NCBI GenBank assembly: GCA_020723325.1
Contig: DYJD01000046.1
Coordinates: forward strand, 1 to 42,715
Origin: Desulfosudis oleivorans
Lineage (GTDB): Bacteria > Desulfobacterota > Desulfobacteria > Desulfobacterales > SURF-7
Length of the DNA: 42,715 bases
Direction of reading: 5' to 3'
Shown one piece after another: positions 10,342 to 18,869 of the stretch (within the stretch, counting starts at the first letter, position 1; every line of letters starts with the position of its first letter). The notes beneath the pieces are model-generated. The model worked only from the letters and a program-made list of their open reading frames with translations. It did no database searches and was not told the DNA's origin. Position numbers and translations under genes: made by a program.

Positions 10342-10784
10342 GCCGAACCTTTTTCAATTATCATTACCAATGCAGATCTCCGCCATGGATTCTTTTGATC
10401 ATTCCCTCGACGAACTCCTTGAATATTTCTTATCGAGTGTTCTTGTAATAAACATCTTGGCAGGGACCGTGCTGTGGTAAGTTGGAAACAGAGTTGAGAA
10501 ATAGTGGTTTTAATTTTTGAAAAAAACAACAGGTAATCGCAGACGGATCTTGGTTGAATTTTTATCAAGCTGTTGAGCAGAACGTAAAAAGACAACCAGC
10601 ACTTTTTGTTGGCGGTGTGTAAGTGCAGAATGATAGCCGTTATGTTGCACTCAACTGATTCCTTTTTACGAGCCTTTCTTGCGAAAGTCTCGACAAATTG
10701 TAATTTATATTCGCCCGATCCTAATTCCCAGTTCGTCCTGTTTTTTATTCCGGAATGGTTAAGCGGATTGTATTTACAATCTCC
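10342..10784. other. Intergenic stretch containing an XRE-gene tail relic
   Basis: Apart from the 46-base relic at 10421-10466 I see no convincing gene. The longest open frame, a minus-strand one over 10305-10799, overlaps the end of the ATPase gene, has no ribosome binding site and shows no protein features, so I leave it out. Confidence 0.5.
10421..10466 (+). repeat. Relic of the 3' end of an XRE regulator gene
   Basis: These 46 bases match 35891-35936 with three differences. The match covers the last codons and stop of the XRE gene at 35670-35918 plus 18 bases beyond. Nothing upstream here continues the coding similarity, so this is a fragment left by recombination or decay of a second copy. 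Confidence 0.65.
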
Positions 10785-10813
10785 TTGACATATAATCATC
10801 GTTCGCGTATAAT
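10785..10813 (+). promoter_or_regulatory. Consensus sigma-70-like promoter
   Basis: TTGACA at 10785-10790 and TATAAT at 10808-10813 are both perfect consensus hexamers separated by exactly 17 bases. The promoter faces the substrate-binding protein gene beginning at 10961, implying a 5' leader of roughly 140 bases. Confidence 0.75.
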
Positions 10814-10960
10814 TTAAACTGTAAAAGCAATCCCTTATCTCTCTATCCCAATATCTGAATTTTAGGTAGCAATTTTATTAAAGTTTATTAAGGAAGCGCA
10901 CAGATGCAATCTGTAAGAGTAATGTCAACAATAGTGAGATCAGAAAAGGAGACTGGTAAA

Positions 10961-11716
10961 ATGAAAAATAAAATAATTTTTAGTATATTTTTTATCTTGG
11001 CATTTATTCCTCATCAGCTTTTCGCAGAGGGGCTTGTGATGGGGGTCGGGCTTGCATTACCACCTTATTTTATTCAGGAAAGTAATTCCGGAATCGAAAT
11101 GGACATAATTAGGGAGGCATTGAAATTTAAGGGACATACTGTAACGTTTAACTTTGTTCCCTTTGCACGTGTTCCCGTTGATTTTGCAACTGGCAAATTT
11201 GATTGTGTAAGCCCGATCAATGAAAGTTCAGAAATAAAAGCAAACTATTCCAATAGTCACATCTCTTATCAGAATGATGCTATTACATTAAAATCAAGCA
11301 ATTTGACAATTAAGAATATTGCCGATCTTAAAGATAAAAAGGTATTAGCTTTTCAAAATGCAAAAATATACCTGGGCAAAGAATTCGGTGACATGATAAA
11401 GGGTAATCCTAAATACGAAGAAACACCGAATCAGAGTTCCCAGACCATTCTATTATATCTAAATAGAACTCAAGTTTTTGTAGGTGATGTTAATATTTTT
11501 AAATATTACTCTCAAAATCTCTCCAAATTTTTCTCCCCAGAGGAATTTGAAAGGGCAAATACCAAACAAGAAGTTGTATATCACTCTTTGTTCCCAAAAA
11601 CAGATTATAAGGTTGCTTTCAAAAATGAACAGATTATGAAGGATTTTAATGAGGGGTTAAATCATATCAAAACAAACGGATTGTATGAACAAATTATCTC
11701 TAAATATATAAAATAA
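10961..11716 (+). CDS. Periplasmic substrate-binding protein (SBP_bac_3 type)
   Basis: A 251-residue secreted protein. The frame is open from an ATG at 10904, but the ATG at 10961 is the better start: it is preceded by AAAGGAGA at 10945-10952 and opens directly on a signal peptide (MKNKIIFS, hydrophobic core, cleavage near LFAEG). The mature part has the amino-acid-binding protein layout, with VGLALPPYFIQE as first strand and EMDIIREALKFKG next, as in solute-binding family 3 proteins that bind polar amino acids or act as sensors. No permease or ATPase genes lie beside it. It is AT-rich compared with neighbouring genes, which suggests separate acquisition. Confidence 0.82.
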   Translation: MKNKIIFSIFFILAFIPHQLFAEGLVMGVGLALPPYFIQESNSGIEMDIIREALKFKGHTVTFNFVPFARVPVDFATGKFDCVSPINESSEIKANYSNSHISYQNDAITLKSSNLTIKNIADLKDKKVLAFQNAKIYLGKEFGDMIKGNPKYEETPNQSSQTILLYLNRTQVFVGDVNIFKYYSQNLSKFFSPEEFERANTKQEVVYHSLFPKTDYKVAFKNEQIMKDFNEGLNHIKTNGLYEQIISKYIK

Positions 11717-11875
11717 TAGACCTCGGGCTGTATCGCAATTTATCAAGTGAAATAGAACAGATAATGTTTCTTGCGTTTGACTTGTTTGACTAAATCCGCC
11801 ACGCATGTCCTTTACCGATAGGTGTGACGGTGCGTTCGTCCAACAGGTAAACCTGACTCATTTTAACCTTTGGTC

Positions 11876-13066
11876 TTATAAAAAATTAACGGCTTCCTCC
11901 GGGCAAACATGTTTACATAAGGAGCATTTGCCGCACAGATCCGAATCAATAGACGCAATTCCATCCTCAATAGAGATAGCCTGATAGCCAGCATCGTTGC
12001 ATGCCGTTTCACATTGTCCGCATCCAATACACTTGGATGAGTCAACAAGATATTGGCACGTTGTTTCAATGGGTAATTCTGAGAAAGACCGGATACGTTT
12101 TAGACCAATTCCTAAAAAATCATCAATAGTTTTAAATCGATGTTCGATCATAAAGGTTAGTAATTGTTCTTTCATGTCCGTGATGATTTCGTAGCCATTC
12201 AGCATAACATGAGTACAAACCTGGACAATCGGTGCGCCCAAGAGCATAAATTCTATGGCATCATTGCCCGATGTGATACCACCACAAGCCATAATGGGAA
12301 TGGAGACACCTTTGGCTAATTCGCAAATACATCGTAATGCAATCGGTTTAATAGCCTTTCCGGAGTATCCCCCCGGACTGGAGTACCCTCCAATGGATGG
12401 AAGAGGTTGCAAGGTTTTCAGATCAAAGCCCATGATACCGGGTATGGTGTTAATCGCGGAAATCCCTTCCGCTCCGGCTTTTGCAACCGACTCACCGACA
12501 AACGCAATATCAGTGACAGCTGCTGTTAATTTGGGGATTACCGGAATCGTAATATGCAAATCATCTTTCAGCCATTGGGTGATACGGGCGGCATATTCCG
12601 GGTTTTGGCCAATTGCGGCCCCTTTACCTTTTTCAGGGTAACCATGAGGGCATGAAAAATTCAGCTCCACCATATCCGCTCCTGCACTTTGGCACAAATC
12701 AGCGAGTTCAACCCATGGTTTTTTATCAGTCGCATCACCCATTATACTCCCAATGATAACATGATCAGGGAATTCTTTTTTCAGGGTTTGGATATCCGTA
12801 GCCCATTGCTCAGGTGATATTTCGCTTAACAGTTCGAGGTTTTCAAAACCGATGATGGTTTGGTCGATTTTGTTGACTGCAAATCGGTTGGGGATATTTT
12901 GAACAGGTTCTTTGATAAGCGTTTTTATAACAGCCCCGGCCCATCCGGCTTTAAACGCTCGGGCAATCATTTTCCCATTCGCTGTAGGTGGTCCGGAGGC
13001 CAGGACAAAGGGGTTTTTAAACGACACGCCACAATATGCTGTCGAAATATCTAAGCTTTGACCCAT
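11876..13066 (-). CDS. preA: PreA-like dihydropyrimidine dehydrogenase subunit / DHOD-family flavoprotein with 4Fe-4S domain
   Basis: The 396 residues comprise a dihydroorotate-dehydrogenase-like TIM barrel and a C-terminal two-cluster ferredoxin domain. Barrel features are FVLASGPPTANGKMI at the start, ELNFSCPHG for the substrate loop with catalytic Cys, SAINTIPGI and the FMN phosphate region IMACGGITSGNDAIEFMLLGA. The ferredoxin part has CIGCGQCETAC near residue 342 and CGKCSLCKHVC at 378-388. This is the PreA subunit of NAD-dependent dihydropyrimidine dehydrogenase, which reduces uracil and thymine with PreT. No preT or other pyrimidine catabolism gene is next to it, so the electron partner and substrate are uncertain. 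The start is firm: GGAGGAAACC precedes the ATG. Confidence 0.88.
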   Translation of the reverse strand: MGQSLDISTAYCGVSFKNPFVLASGPPTANGKMIARAFKAGWAGAVIKTLIKEPVQNIPNRFAVNKIDQTIIGFENLELLSEISPEQWATDIQTLKKEFPDHVIIGSIMGDATDKKPWVELADLCQSAGADMVELNFSCPHGYPEKGKGAAIGQNPEYAARITQWLKDDLHITIPVIPKLTAAVTDIAFVGESVAKAGAEGISAINTIPGIMGFDLKTLQPLPSIGGYSSPGGYSGKAIKPIALRCICELAKGVSIPIMACGGITSGNDAIEFMLLGAPIVQVCTHVMLNGYEIITDMKEQLLTFMIEHRFKTIDDFLGIGLKRIRSFSELPIETTCQYLVDSSKCIGCGQCETACNDAGYQAISIEDGIASIDSDLCGKCSLCKHVCPEEAVNFL

Positions 13067-13184
13067 ATGGTTTCCTCCATTAATTGAATATAATCGTAAA
13101 AAATCGGGGTTTTTTAGTAAAACAAATTCAGAACATGCCAGTTGAGGTATATCGGGTATTTAATCTTGGTTAAGGGACCACGAG

Positions 13185-13290
13185 AAAGAATGCTTGCCAC
13201 ATGCTGACCCATTGCAACTCACTCAAAATGATGCACAAAGATTCTGCCATTGTACACTTTTATCAGTCCGCTGTCAGTTTGTTATTCTGT
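13185..13290 (+). repeat. Dispersed repeat, copy B
   Basis: The block GCTTGCCACATGCTG, then CAAAATGATGCACAAAG, then GTACACTTTTATCAG and CCGCTGTCAGTTTGTT follows the family consensus in order. It sits in the gap between the divergent promoter side of preA and the 3' end of the NYN gene. Confidence 0.7.
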
Positions 13291-13376
13291 CCAGTTTCCG
13301 CATTAAAAATTGCATTTTCCGTTTATATGGAAGGGGCGCTCAGTAATGGGTGCCCTATCCCCATAGCAATTTTTCG

Positions 13377-14111
13377 CTATTTTTTTCGCTTATCACGAAC
13401 GAAAATAGCCTTTGAGTTGGTAGTTCCTATCTGCCTTTCTTCTGTTTCAAAAAGCTTCGTTGCCGAAATCAACTCCCCAAGCTTCCCGTACCCATAGTTT
13501 CGTGGATCAAAATCGGGTGATTGTTTTGCGATATTGCTACCGACAGGCGCTAAATGAGCCCACCCACTTTCATCCGATGATGCTTCCACTGCATTGCGCA
13601 ATAATGCCACCAGTTTTGTGTCCTGTTTCAACTCACTGCTCGATTTTTTTATAATCGGCTTGCCTTCGTCAGTTTTTGCACGAAGGACTTCTGTGTAAAT
13701 GAATTTATCGCAGGCTGCGACAAAGGGAGATGGTGTCTTTTGCTCACCAAACCCATAGACCAGCAGGCCGGATTCTCTAATTCTCGACGCCAACTTGGTA
13801 AAATCGCTATCACTAGACACGAGACAGAATCCATCGAATTTGTCTGTGTACAACAAGTCCATTGCGTCAATAATCATTGCGCTATCAGTCGCATTTTTCC
13901 CTTTTGTGTACACGAATTGCTGCATAGGCTGGATCGAATGCTGCAACAAAACATCTTTCCAACCTTTGAGGCCAGGGCCTGTCCAGTCACCATATATTCT
14001 TTTGACGCTTGCTGTCCCGTAATTGGCGATCTCTACCATCAGCCCATCGATAATGCTTGGCTGGGCATTTTCCGCATCTATAAGAACGGCTAACTTAATA
14101 CTATTTTCCAT
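13377..14111 (-). CDS. NYN domain RNase-like protein with C-terminal LOTUS/OST-HTH domain
   Basis: A 244-residue protein. Residues about 5-140 form a NYN (PIN-like, LabA/DUF88) domain: LAVLIDAENAQ with an acidic residue at 12, then TDSAMIIDAMD and VSSDSDFTKLASRIRE supply the conserved metal-binding Asp positions, and VYGFGEQKTP follows. Residues about 160-240 match a LOTUS/OST-HTH RNA-binding domain (KLVALLRNAVEASSDESGW and NYGYGKLGELISATKLFE). Members of this class are predicted to be metal-dependent RNases guided by the LOTUS domain. It is monocistronic, with dispersed repeats on both sides. Confidence 0.88.
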   Translation of the reverse strand: MENSIKLAVLIDAENAQPSIIDGLMVEIANYGTASVKRIYGDWTGPGLKGWKDVLLQHSIQPMQQFVYTKGKNATDSAMIIDAMDLLYTDKFDGFCLVSSDSDFTKLASRIRESGLLVYGFGEQKTPSPFVAACDKFIYTEVLRAKTDEGKPIIKKSSSELKQDTKLVALLRNAVEASSDESGWAHLAPVGSNIAKQSPDFDPRNYGYGKLGELISATKLFETEERQIGTTNSKAIFVRDKRKK

Positions 14112-14159
14112 CGCATTTTACTCTTCATGGTCATGAGAACGTTCATCTGAACTTGGTGT

Positions 14160-14265
14160 AACACTGCCAAAGTGCGATCAAGCCCAATCTATTCAAACGA
14201 TACACATTGATCCCGGTATTCTACACTTTTATCAATTCAGCGATTCCGCTGTCAATTTATTTGAA
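14160..14265 (+). repeat. Dispersed repeat, copy C (divergent)
   Basis: This copy is the most degenerate. The GATACACATTGATCCC, CTACACTTTTATCA and GCGATTCCGCTGTCAATTT blocks keep the family order and spacing. Confidence 0.6.
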
Positions 14266-14400
14266 CAGCTCCAGATTCAACATTGAAATCGACAGTCTTC
14301 AATAGTGATTATTCTGTTGGATTGGAAACACATTTCAAAATTTGGATACTGGCGCTTATGTAGGACTTAAGCCCCACAATTTCTACTACAAGCCGGATAG

Positions 14401-15666
14401 CTACGAAATATTGAAATTTTCGATACTGCATTTTTTTAAAGCAAACGCTAATAGTCTGTCTTGAGATGATTTTTTTAACAACATCCCTTTTATAGGTGGA
14501 ATTTTAATTAAAGCATTAATTAATATCCTTAAAATTTTATGGACTTCGCTTTTTTGATTATCAAAAAGGAAATTCCCGACTTTTTCCTGATAAATTGCGG
14601 AAAGAACCACTTTACGCAAAGTGTCCTCAGGGACATCAATTTTTTCCGGCCGTGCTTCCATTTTGCAGGCGTTTGTTTTACAAAAATTTGCACAAACGCC
14701 GCAGCCAAGACACCAACTATCATAGACAACTATTTTTCCATTGACGAAATGAATAGCATCAACCGGACATTTTTCAATACAAAGCCTGCAATTATCACAT
14801 GCGGCATGATCGATTGTTGATATGTAATTGCTTGGCGTTACTATCGTACTCATACCGGTTCTTTTATAAGATAACAACAAGTCGCAGCAACAACTACAAC
14901 AATTACAGATTACTGCCGGCTTGTTTTTAACATTGTCTCCGATTTGCACCAACCCTTTATCAATACAATGTTGTAAAATATTAAATGCTTCTGTTTTTGT
15001 AATTTTTCTTGCAATTCCTTTCTCAATAAGTGTTTTAGCAATACCCCCAAAAGAGAAACAAACATCTTGAGGATTATTACAGGCTTTCCCGGCATGTTCC
15101 ATTTTGTGTCGGCAAAAACAAGTTCCTACACTAATCGTATCAGCAACTTCTATTATGTGACTGGATTTTTCATATGATAATATTTCCGAAGTAATATCTT
15201 CCGACAATGTTTTTTCTTGAACAAAAGTTCTTGAAATTGGAGGATTATGACCGAAATATTTTTTTATAAACTTATCATCCTCAGTAATGTATTTGTTATA
15301 AAGATTTGATAATGTTTTCCGATCAAACATACCGTCATTACGCATTAGTGAAAATTCAAAGAACCCAAAAACTGGGATAGCAAGCGTGTATAAAGTAGAA
15401 CCTTCAAAATCATCTTCATAAATTAATCCCTTACTCACCAGTGTATTCAAAATTGATTCTGCTTTTTTTTCGGATGTTTCCCATACGCTCGATATTTTCT
15501 TAAGTGGCGTCGGTAAAAGCGGCATGAGCGAGCATAAAAATGCTTCTTCATCTGTAAAAAGGATTTTCAGTATCTCATAGAACTCCTTAGAATCAAAAAC
15601 GCCATTAACAAATTGATCCATTCTTTTGTAAATTGATCTGTAATTTTTAGCGGTTAAATGCCCCAT
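14401..15666 (-). CDS. 4Fe-4S ferredoxin-domain protein with winged-helix-like N terminus and Cys-rich cluster
   Basis: The 421 residues fall into an N-terminal winged-helix-like region (about 35-100), a middle domain with GTCFCRH near 181-187, an unusual Cys cluster CNCCSCCCDLL at 254-264, and a classical double ferredoxin motif with Cys 290/293/296/300 and 319/322/325/329 (CIEKCP and CGVCANFCK). Related proteins in anaerobes are annotated as 4Fe-4S binding proteins of unknown partner. It likely binds at least two 4Fe-4S clusters, and the extra Cys run may hold a third metal site. An AAGGAG element abuts the start ATG with little spacing. It stands alone between dispersed-repeat copies. Confidence 0.78.
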   Translation of the reverse strand: MGHLTAKNYRSIYKRMDQFVNGVFDSKEFYEILKILFTDEEAFLCSLMPLLPTPLKKISSVWETSEKKAESILNTLVSKGLIYEDDFEGSTLYTLAIPVFGFFEFSLMRNDGMFDRKTLSNLYNKYITEDDKFIKKYFGHNPPISRTFVQEKTLSEDITSEILSYEKSSHIIEVADTISVGTCFCRHKMEHAGKACNNPQDVCFSFGGIAKTLIEKGIARKITKTEAFNILQHCIDKGLVQIGDNVKNKPAVICNCCSCCCDLLLSYKRTGMSTIVTPSNYISTIDHAACDNCRLCIEKCPVDAIHFVNGKIVVYDSWCLGCGVCANFCKTNACKMEARPEKIDVPEDTLRKVVLSAIYQEKVGNFLFDNQKSEVHKILRILINALIKIPPIKGMLLKKSSQDRLLAFALKKCSIENFNIS

Positions 15667-15774
15667 CTCCTTACCTGCACATTATCTATATTTGATTTAT
15701 AATTGGTATCCATGACCCCAAGGAGGATCATTTATTTGGAAGGCTGAAAAACGAGCACATCGGAAGCGGAGCAC

Positions 15775-15890
15775 TTCTTGTCCAGAGTGCACACGATCCC
15801 ACCCTGTTAAAAATGATGCACATAGCTCTTGGCATTGTGGACTTTTACCAGGCCGGTGATTCCGGTGTCAATTTGTTAATCGATTCCGGT
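15775..15890 (+). repeat. Dispersed repeat, copy D
   Basis: This stretch contains AAAATGATGCACATAGCTC, GGCATTGTGGACTTTTACC and GGTGATTCCGGTGTCAATTTG in the family order. It is closest to copy A in the first block. Confidence 0.7.
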
Positions 15891-15924
15891 TTAAGTTTGA
15901 TATTTCATGTATTTCATTGCTACC

Positions 15925-16110
15925 CATCTAACCTACGAACCTCGCAGTTAGCGAATATGGAAAGACTGAAAAAATCTCATCGAAAGTATAACACAGGTGA
16001 AAGACAGCTTGCCATGTTCTGGCCCATCACAACCCATCAAAAATGATCCACATTGCTCCAGGCATGCTGCACTTTAACAGTACGGCGATTCCGCTGTCAA
16101 CTCCCCAATC
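15925..16110 (+). repeat. Dispersed repeat, copy E (long form)
   Basis: This longer copy starts with AACCTCGCAGTTAGCGAATA, continues through CTTGCCATGTTCTGGCCC and GATCCACATTGCTCC, and ends at GGCGATTCCGCTGTCAA. The reverse complement of about 41800-41945 shares nearly the whole length, including the CTCGCAGTTAGCGAAT block that shorter copies lack. Confidence 0.75.
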
Positions 16111-16189
16111 GACCATATCAGGTACCAGGGTAAATCGTTGCATGGTAACAGCCTGAATCCAACAGTTGATGATCAGGAACCCGGTCAGC

Positions 16190-16310
16190 CCTGGAAGGGG
16201 CGGTCGGGTTTTTGTTTCCGGAAACGATATTGACGCTGTGATCTGAGCCGGAGACCATGCCGGTTATCCTGCCACCTTCCAAGCGGAATGTATCATGCCC
16301 TTGTGGCCGG
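16190..16310 (+). repeat. Intergenic repeat shared with about 8570-8700
   Basis: CGGGTTTTTGTTTCC, AAACGATATTGAC and GCCACCTTCCAAGCGGAAT are related to the 8.6-kb segment. An imperfect hairpin, AACCCGGTC pairing with the GGTCGGGTT side, is followed by a T-run and may terminate transcription on the plus strand. Confidence 0.55.
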
Positions 16311-16373
16311 TTTGGTGGATCAGTTCCGGGATACCGTCACCGGGGCCGGTCGGGATTAGGGTGGTGGATTATT

Positions 16374-16802
16374 TTATGATGTTGGGTGTTGGGTATGAAA
16401 AAAGGCCTTAGAGAGCGTTTTCTCTAAGGCCCTGTTTTTTTGGCTCCCCAGCACGGACTCGATACATAGGCCCTTATTACCCCGTGTCGATACCGGATCA
16501 GTAATGATTTTTGTTCTTTGTTGCCATCCATCCGGCAGCAGAGCTGATTCAATCGAAATTCCATGAACATAAAAGCCATGGGTCTGATGAAACATCGATA
16601 ATTCACCCAAAACGCCATCGATGGTATCAACGGCTTCGGGTCGATTTTTCGGCTGAACATCGACTTCGATTGATGCACGCAGACTCTCCGGTGCATTTGG
16701 AAATTCCCCCAATATCGCTTGGGACCCGAAAATCCATAATTCAGAATCGTTTGAAACATCACAGGCAGCACGAATCGCATGTTCAAGTTGATCTCGGTTC
16801 AT
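16374..16802 (-). CDS. Nucleotidyltransferase-like protein, C terminus truncated at the att site
   Basis: The N-terminal about 110 residues resemble DUF6036-type nucleotidyltransferases of toxin-antitoxin pairs: LWIFGSQAILGEF (the GS motif region), EVDVQPKN (acidic metal-binding position), GELSMFHQTHGFYVHGI and STRGNKGLCIE. In the family the protein normally continues for roughly 60-80 more residues. Here, directly after CIE, the frame runs into the 22-bp tRNA-Asn 3' end (16441-16462) and through the terminator hairpin, giving a foreign tail until 16374. The start overlaps the last 20 bases of the upstream regulator gene, so the two are translationally coupled. Catalytic activity is doubtful because of the missing C terminus. 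Confidence 0.7.
   Translation of the reverse strand: MNRDQLEHAIRAACDVSNDSELWIFGSQAILGEFPNAPESLRASIEVDVQPKNRPEAVDTIDGVLGELSMFHQTHGFYVHGISIESALLPDGWQQRTKIITDPVSTRGNKGLCIESVLGSQKNRALEKTLSKAFFHTQHPTS
16397..16440 (-). terminator. Bidirectional hairpin terminator behind the tRNA-Asn 3' end
   Basis: GGCCTTAGAGA at 16404-16414 pairs perfectly with TCTCTAAGGCC at 16421-16431 across a 6-base loop, with A-runs before and T-runs after, so it can terminate on both strands. On the minus strand it directly follows the CCA end of the tRNA remnant and is probably the original tRNA terminator. Confidence 0.8.
16441..16462 (-). other. tRNA-Asn 3' end fragment, left attachment site of element 1
   Basis: Read on the minus strand, this is the T-loop-to-CCA end of a tRNA. 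It is identical over 22 bases to the 3' end of the larger tRNA-Asn fragment at 34234-34284, in the same orientation. Identity ends inside the T arm. The element-side sequence is the nucleotidyltransferase gene; the other side is the terminator. This arrangement is typical of an att duplication left by a tyrosine integrase. Confidence 0.75.
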
Positions 16803-17742
16803 TTTTCTTCTCCGAGCCGTGGATCAGCTGAACGCGTTCAGCAGAACTTAAAACGGCAAAGAAAGGATTGCTTTGACGCAATCGAGTTGCACGTTCGGTT
16901 GTGGAAATCAAAAAGCGCCTCAATCGTTGTATGGAATAGGTATCCAGAATATCGCGCCATTCTTTTAAATCTCCGTGGGCCATCCCTGGATCGTCCCTTA
17001 GCAGACGATCAATATGATCTTTGGCGCGTCGGATGAGTGAAGTATCTTTTTTTACGAAAGCGGACAATTGTCGCGACATTTCTTCCAATTGGCGATCTTT
17101 TTCCTGATGACTCAATGCTTTCCTTGTCGGTCGGAGGCTGGATTTGTCTGATATTTCAGGTAATACGCCATATAAAACCGCAACGGTGTCAAGGTTGAGG
17201 TCTTGGACATCCGCCTTTGTATATCCCTCCAAGTCGATTATCAGATCAAAATCCGTCTCCACTTTTTGGAGGCCCTCTTGTAATTGGCGAAGGCATTTTG
17301 TCAGATGCATCGAGTCATGGAACAACCCCAATATCAGCGGGTCACCGATTTCGTTTGATATTAGCTTCATCCATGCTGCCTGTGGTGGCGGCTGCAGTTT
17401 TTGAATTTCGTTTCGGATCGCGGCCATCAGCCGTTCATACCGGTTTTGTTCAGCCTGGAAGAGCTGCAACACAATCTGCATAAGCCGATCCGAACGACGG
17501 ATTTCATATTGATGTTTTCTACCACCACCCACTTGGGATATGAATCCAGATCGCAACATTTTTTCCAATGCTTTTTGGGCGCCCGGCACCGTGAGCCCTG
17601 CTCGAATGGCCGCATCCGAAACCGTGAGAGGTCCTTCGACTTCATTGGCCATAACCCTAAGCAGCCGAACATAGGCTCTGGTGCCGAAAATCTCGTTCAA
17701 TGGATAGCGCAAGGGATTCTGCTCGGATACAATTGGGCGCAT
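16783..17742 (-). CDS. Winged-helix regulator / antitoxin-like partner of the nucleotidyltransferase
   Basis: This 319-residue protein starts with a region typical of MarR- or AbiEi-like winged helices (residues about 20-95: VSDAAIRAGLTVPGAQKALEK, then SGFISQVGGGRKHQYEIRRS). A central nucleotidyltransferase-like segment follows, with DPLILGLFHDS and DFDLIIDLEGY, and then a helical C terminus. The layout fits the regulator/antitoxin of a nucleotidyltransferase toxin module. Its stop overlaps the start of the downstream nucleotidyltransferase gene by 20 bases. A near-identical fragment of its last third lies at 8688-9014. The upstream about 280 bases are AT-rich and could hold its promoter; I see no perfect consensus. 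Confidence 0.7.
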   Translation of the reverse strand: MRPIVSEQNPLRYPLNEIFGTRAYVRLLRVMANEVEGPLTVSDAAIRAGLTVPGAQKALEKMLRSGFISQVGGGRKHQYEIRRSDRLMQIVLQLFQAEQNRYERLMAAIRNEIQKLQPPPQAAWMKLISNEIGDPLILGLFHDSMHLTKCLRQLQEGLQKVETDFDLIIDLEGYTKADVQDLNLDTVAVLYGVLPEISDKSSLRPTRKALSHQEKDRQLEEMSRQLSAFVKKDTSLIRRAKDHIDRLLRDDPGMAHGDLKEWRDILDTYSIQRLRRFLISTTERATRLRQSNPFFAVLSSAERVQLIHGSEKKNEPRST

Positions 17743-18022
17743 TGAGGATCTCCAAATATTGTTCGATCTGGTCTATTGGGCAAATAATAAAACTATAATT
17801 CTATAAAATCAACTATTGTTTTATAATTTAAATTATAGTTTAAAAATTTTGCTACCGTCCTCTATGCTATTTATCAGGCATTAGGAAAAAAGCTCGTCGC
17901 CTTCGTTGATTGGAAATGGTTTGAATTTCTTGTTTACCTTCATTACATTGGGCGTTCCATGTCTCCCTTGAAAATGATTTTTTTGCGGGAGATCAAAGTC
18001 ACCATGGAAAAGGATCTGGTAT

Positions 18023-18346
18023 TCAGGTCAGATATTCACCTTTGTATTGTTCATCCCACTGCTCGCGATAGAAATTAATGTATGAAACGGTTGCAGCAGG
18101 GTCGATGTCAAAATAATAGCGACAGAGCTTTTTGTACAACGCCAGCATGCCATCATCGAAACAAAAATCAAGCATACCATCAAGGCATCTTTCAATACGC
18201 AATGAATCACAGCTTCTTATTTTCAGGATAGTCTCAACTTCAACCGAGTATTGTCTCACCGCCTCACGGGCAAGTCCTTGTCCACTCTCGGCCAGTTTAC
18301 CTATGCGCTGAACTAGGTCATCCATCCCTGATTTTGTTTCGCTCAT
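18023..18346 (-). CDS. Conserved hypothetical protein of restriction loci
   Basis: A 107-residue acidic, mostly helical protein starting MSETKSGMDDLVQ. GGGAGGTGA lies just before the ATG at 18346 and sets this start; an upstream TTG at 18361 would lie within the ribosome binding site. Short proteins of this style, with an RIER-LDGLLDFCFD-like centre and a YYFDIDP segment, often sit at the end of type I restriction operons. The function is unknown. It lies 131 bases downstream of another small gene at the end of the modification operon and may be cotranscribed. Confidence 0.6.
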   Translation of the reverse strand: MSETKSGMDDLVQRIGKLAESGQGLAREAVRQYSVEVETILKIRSCDSLRIERCLDGMLDFCFDDGMLALYKKLCRYYFDIDPAATVSYINFYREQWDEQYKGEYLT

Positions 18347-18476
18347 TCGATCACCTCCCAATTCCTCCCCTTTGTTGGACCGCCCCGACGAAGGCGGCCT
18401 TGCGTCTTGAGCTTATCAGTATGTCTCAATAAGGCCCGTTTCGTTATGCCGAGGACCATAACCATTCCCTCAGTGG

Positions 18477-18830
18477 TTACGGATGAATGCCTTTCAACGC
18501 CCGAAACGCGGACTCGTCCCCCTGGTGGAAAAAGATCCGGCCGCGCAGTTCATCCTTTTCGATCACAGCCCATCCCCAGCCGCTTGTGGGGTCCAGTTCG
18601 TCCTGTCCTTCCCAGGAAAAAGAGAGCCGAATCTGTCCATTAACGGATTCCATTCGGCAACCCATTTCTCCCTGAACCAGACCGAACTGAAATCGCCCCG
18701 TACCGTCCTTCTTGAATGTGAAATGCCCCGGGGCCTCCATATTGACGTATTCCTGATCCCAGGCCTCCATCTCGACTATTATCCATTTACCGATGAACGG
18801 TTTAAAGTTTGATTTTATTGATGGAGCCAT
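18477..18830 (-). CDS. Conserved hypothetical small beta-rich protein
   Basis: A 117-residue protein opening with KPFIGKWIIVEMEAWDQEY and rich in alternating strands (GHFTFKKDGTGRFQFG, then FSWEGQDELDP). The pattern suggests a small lipocalin-like beta barrel. I know this type as a frequent passenger of restriction-modification and phage-derived loci, without assigned function. It begins about 40 bases after the dndE-herA fusion stop on the same strand, so it is likely the next gene in the operon. No strong ribosome binding site is visible. Confidence 0.65.
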   Translation of the reverse strand: MAPSIKSNFKPFIGKWIIVEMEAWDQEYVNMEAPGHFTFKKDGTGRFQFGLVQGEMGCRMESVNGQIRLSFSWEGQDELDPTSGWGWAVIEKDELRGRIFFHQGDESAFRALKGIHP

Positions 18831-18869
18831 ACAACTTCTGGGCAGACTGTTTGGATAATGGCTTAACGT

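Noticed and set aside
10305-10799. 164-codon minus-strand frame
   Set aside because: Overlaps the ATPase stop and the XRE relic, lacks a ribosome binding site and has no recognisable domain.
11790-11861. Short minus-strand frame of about 23 codons near 11.8 kb
   Set aside because: It looks like a scrap of a larger gene but is too short to identify and has no ribosome binding site.
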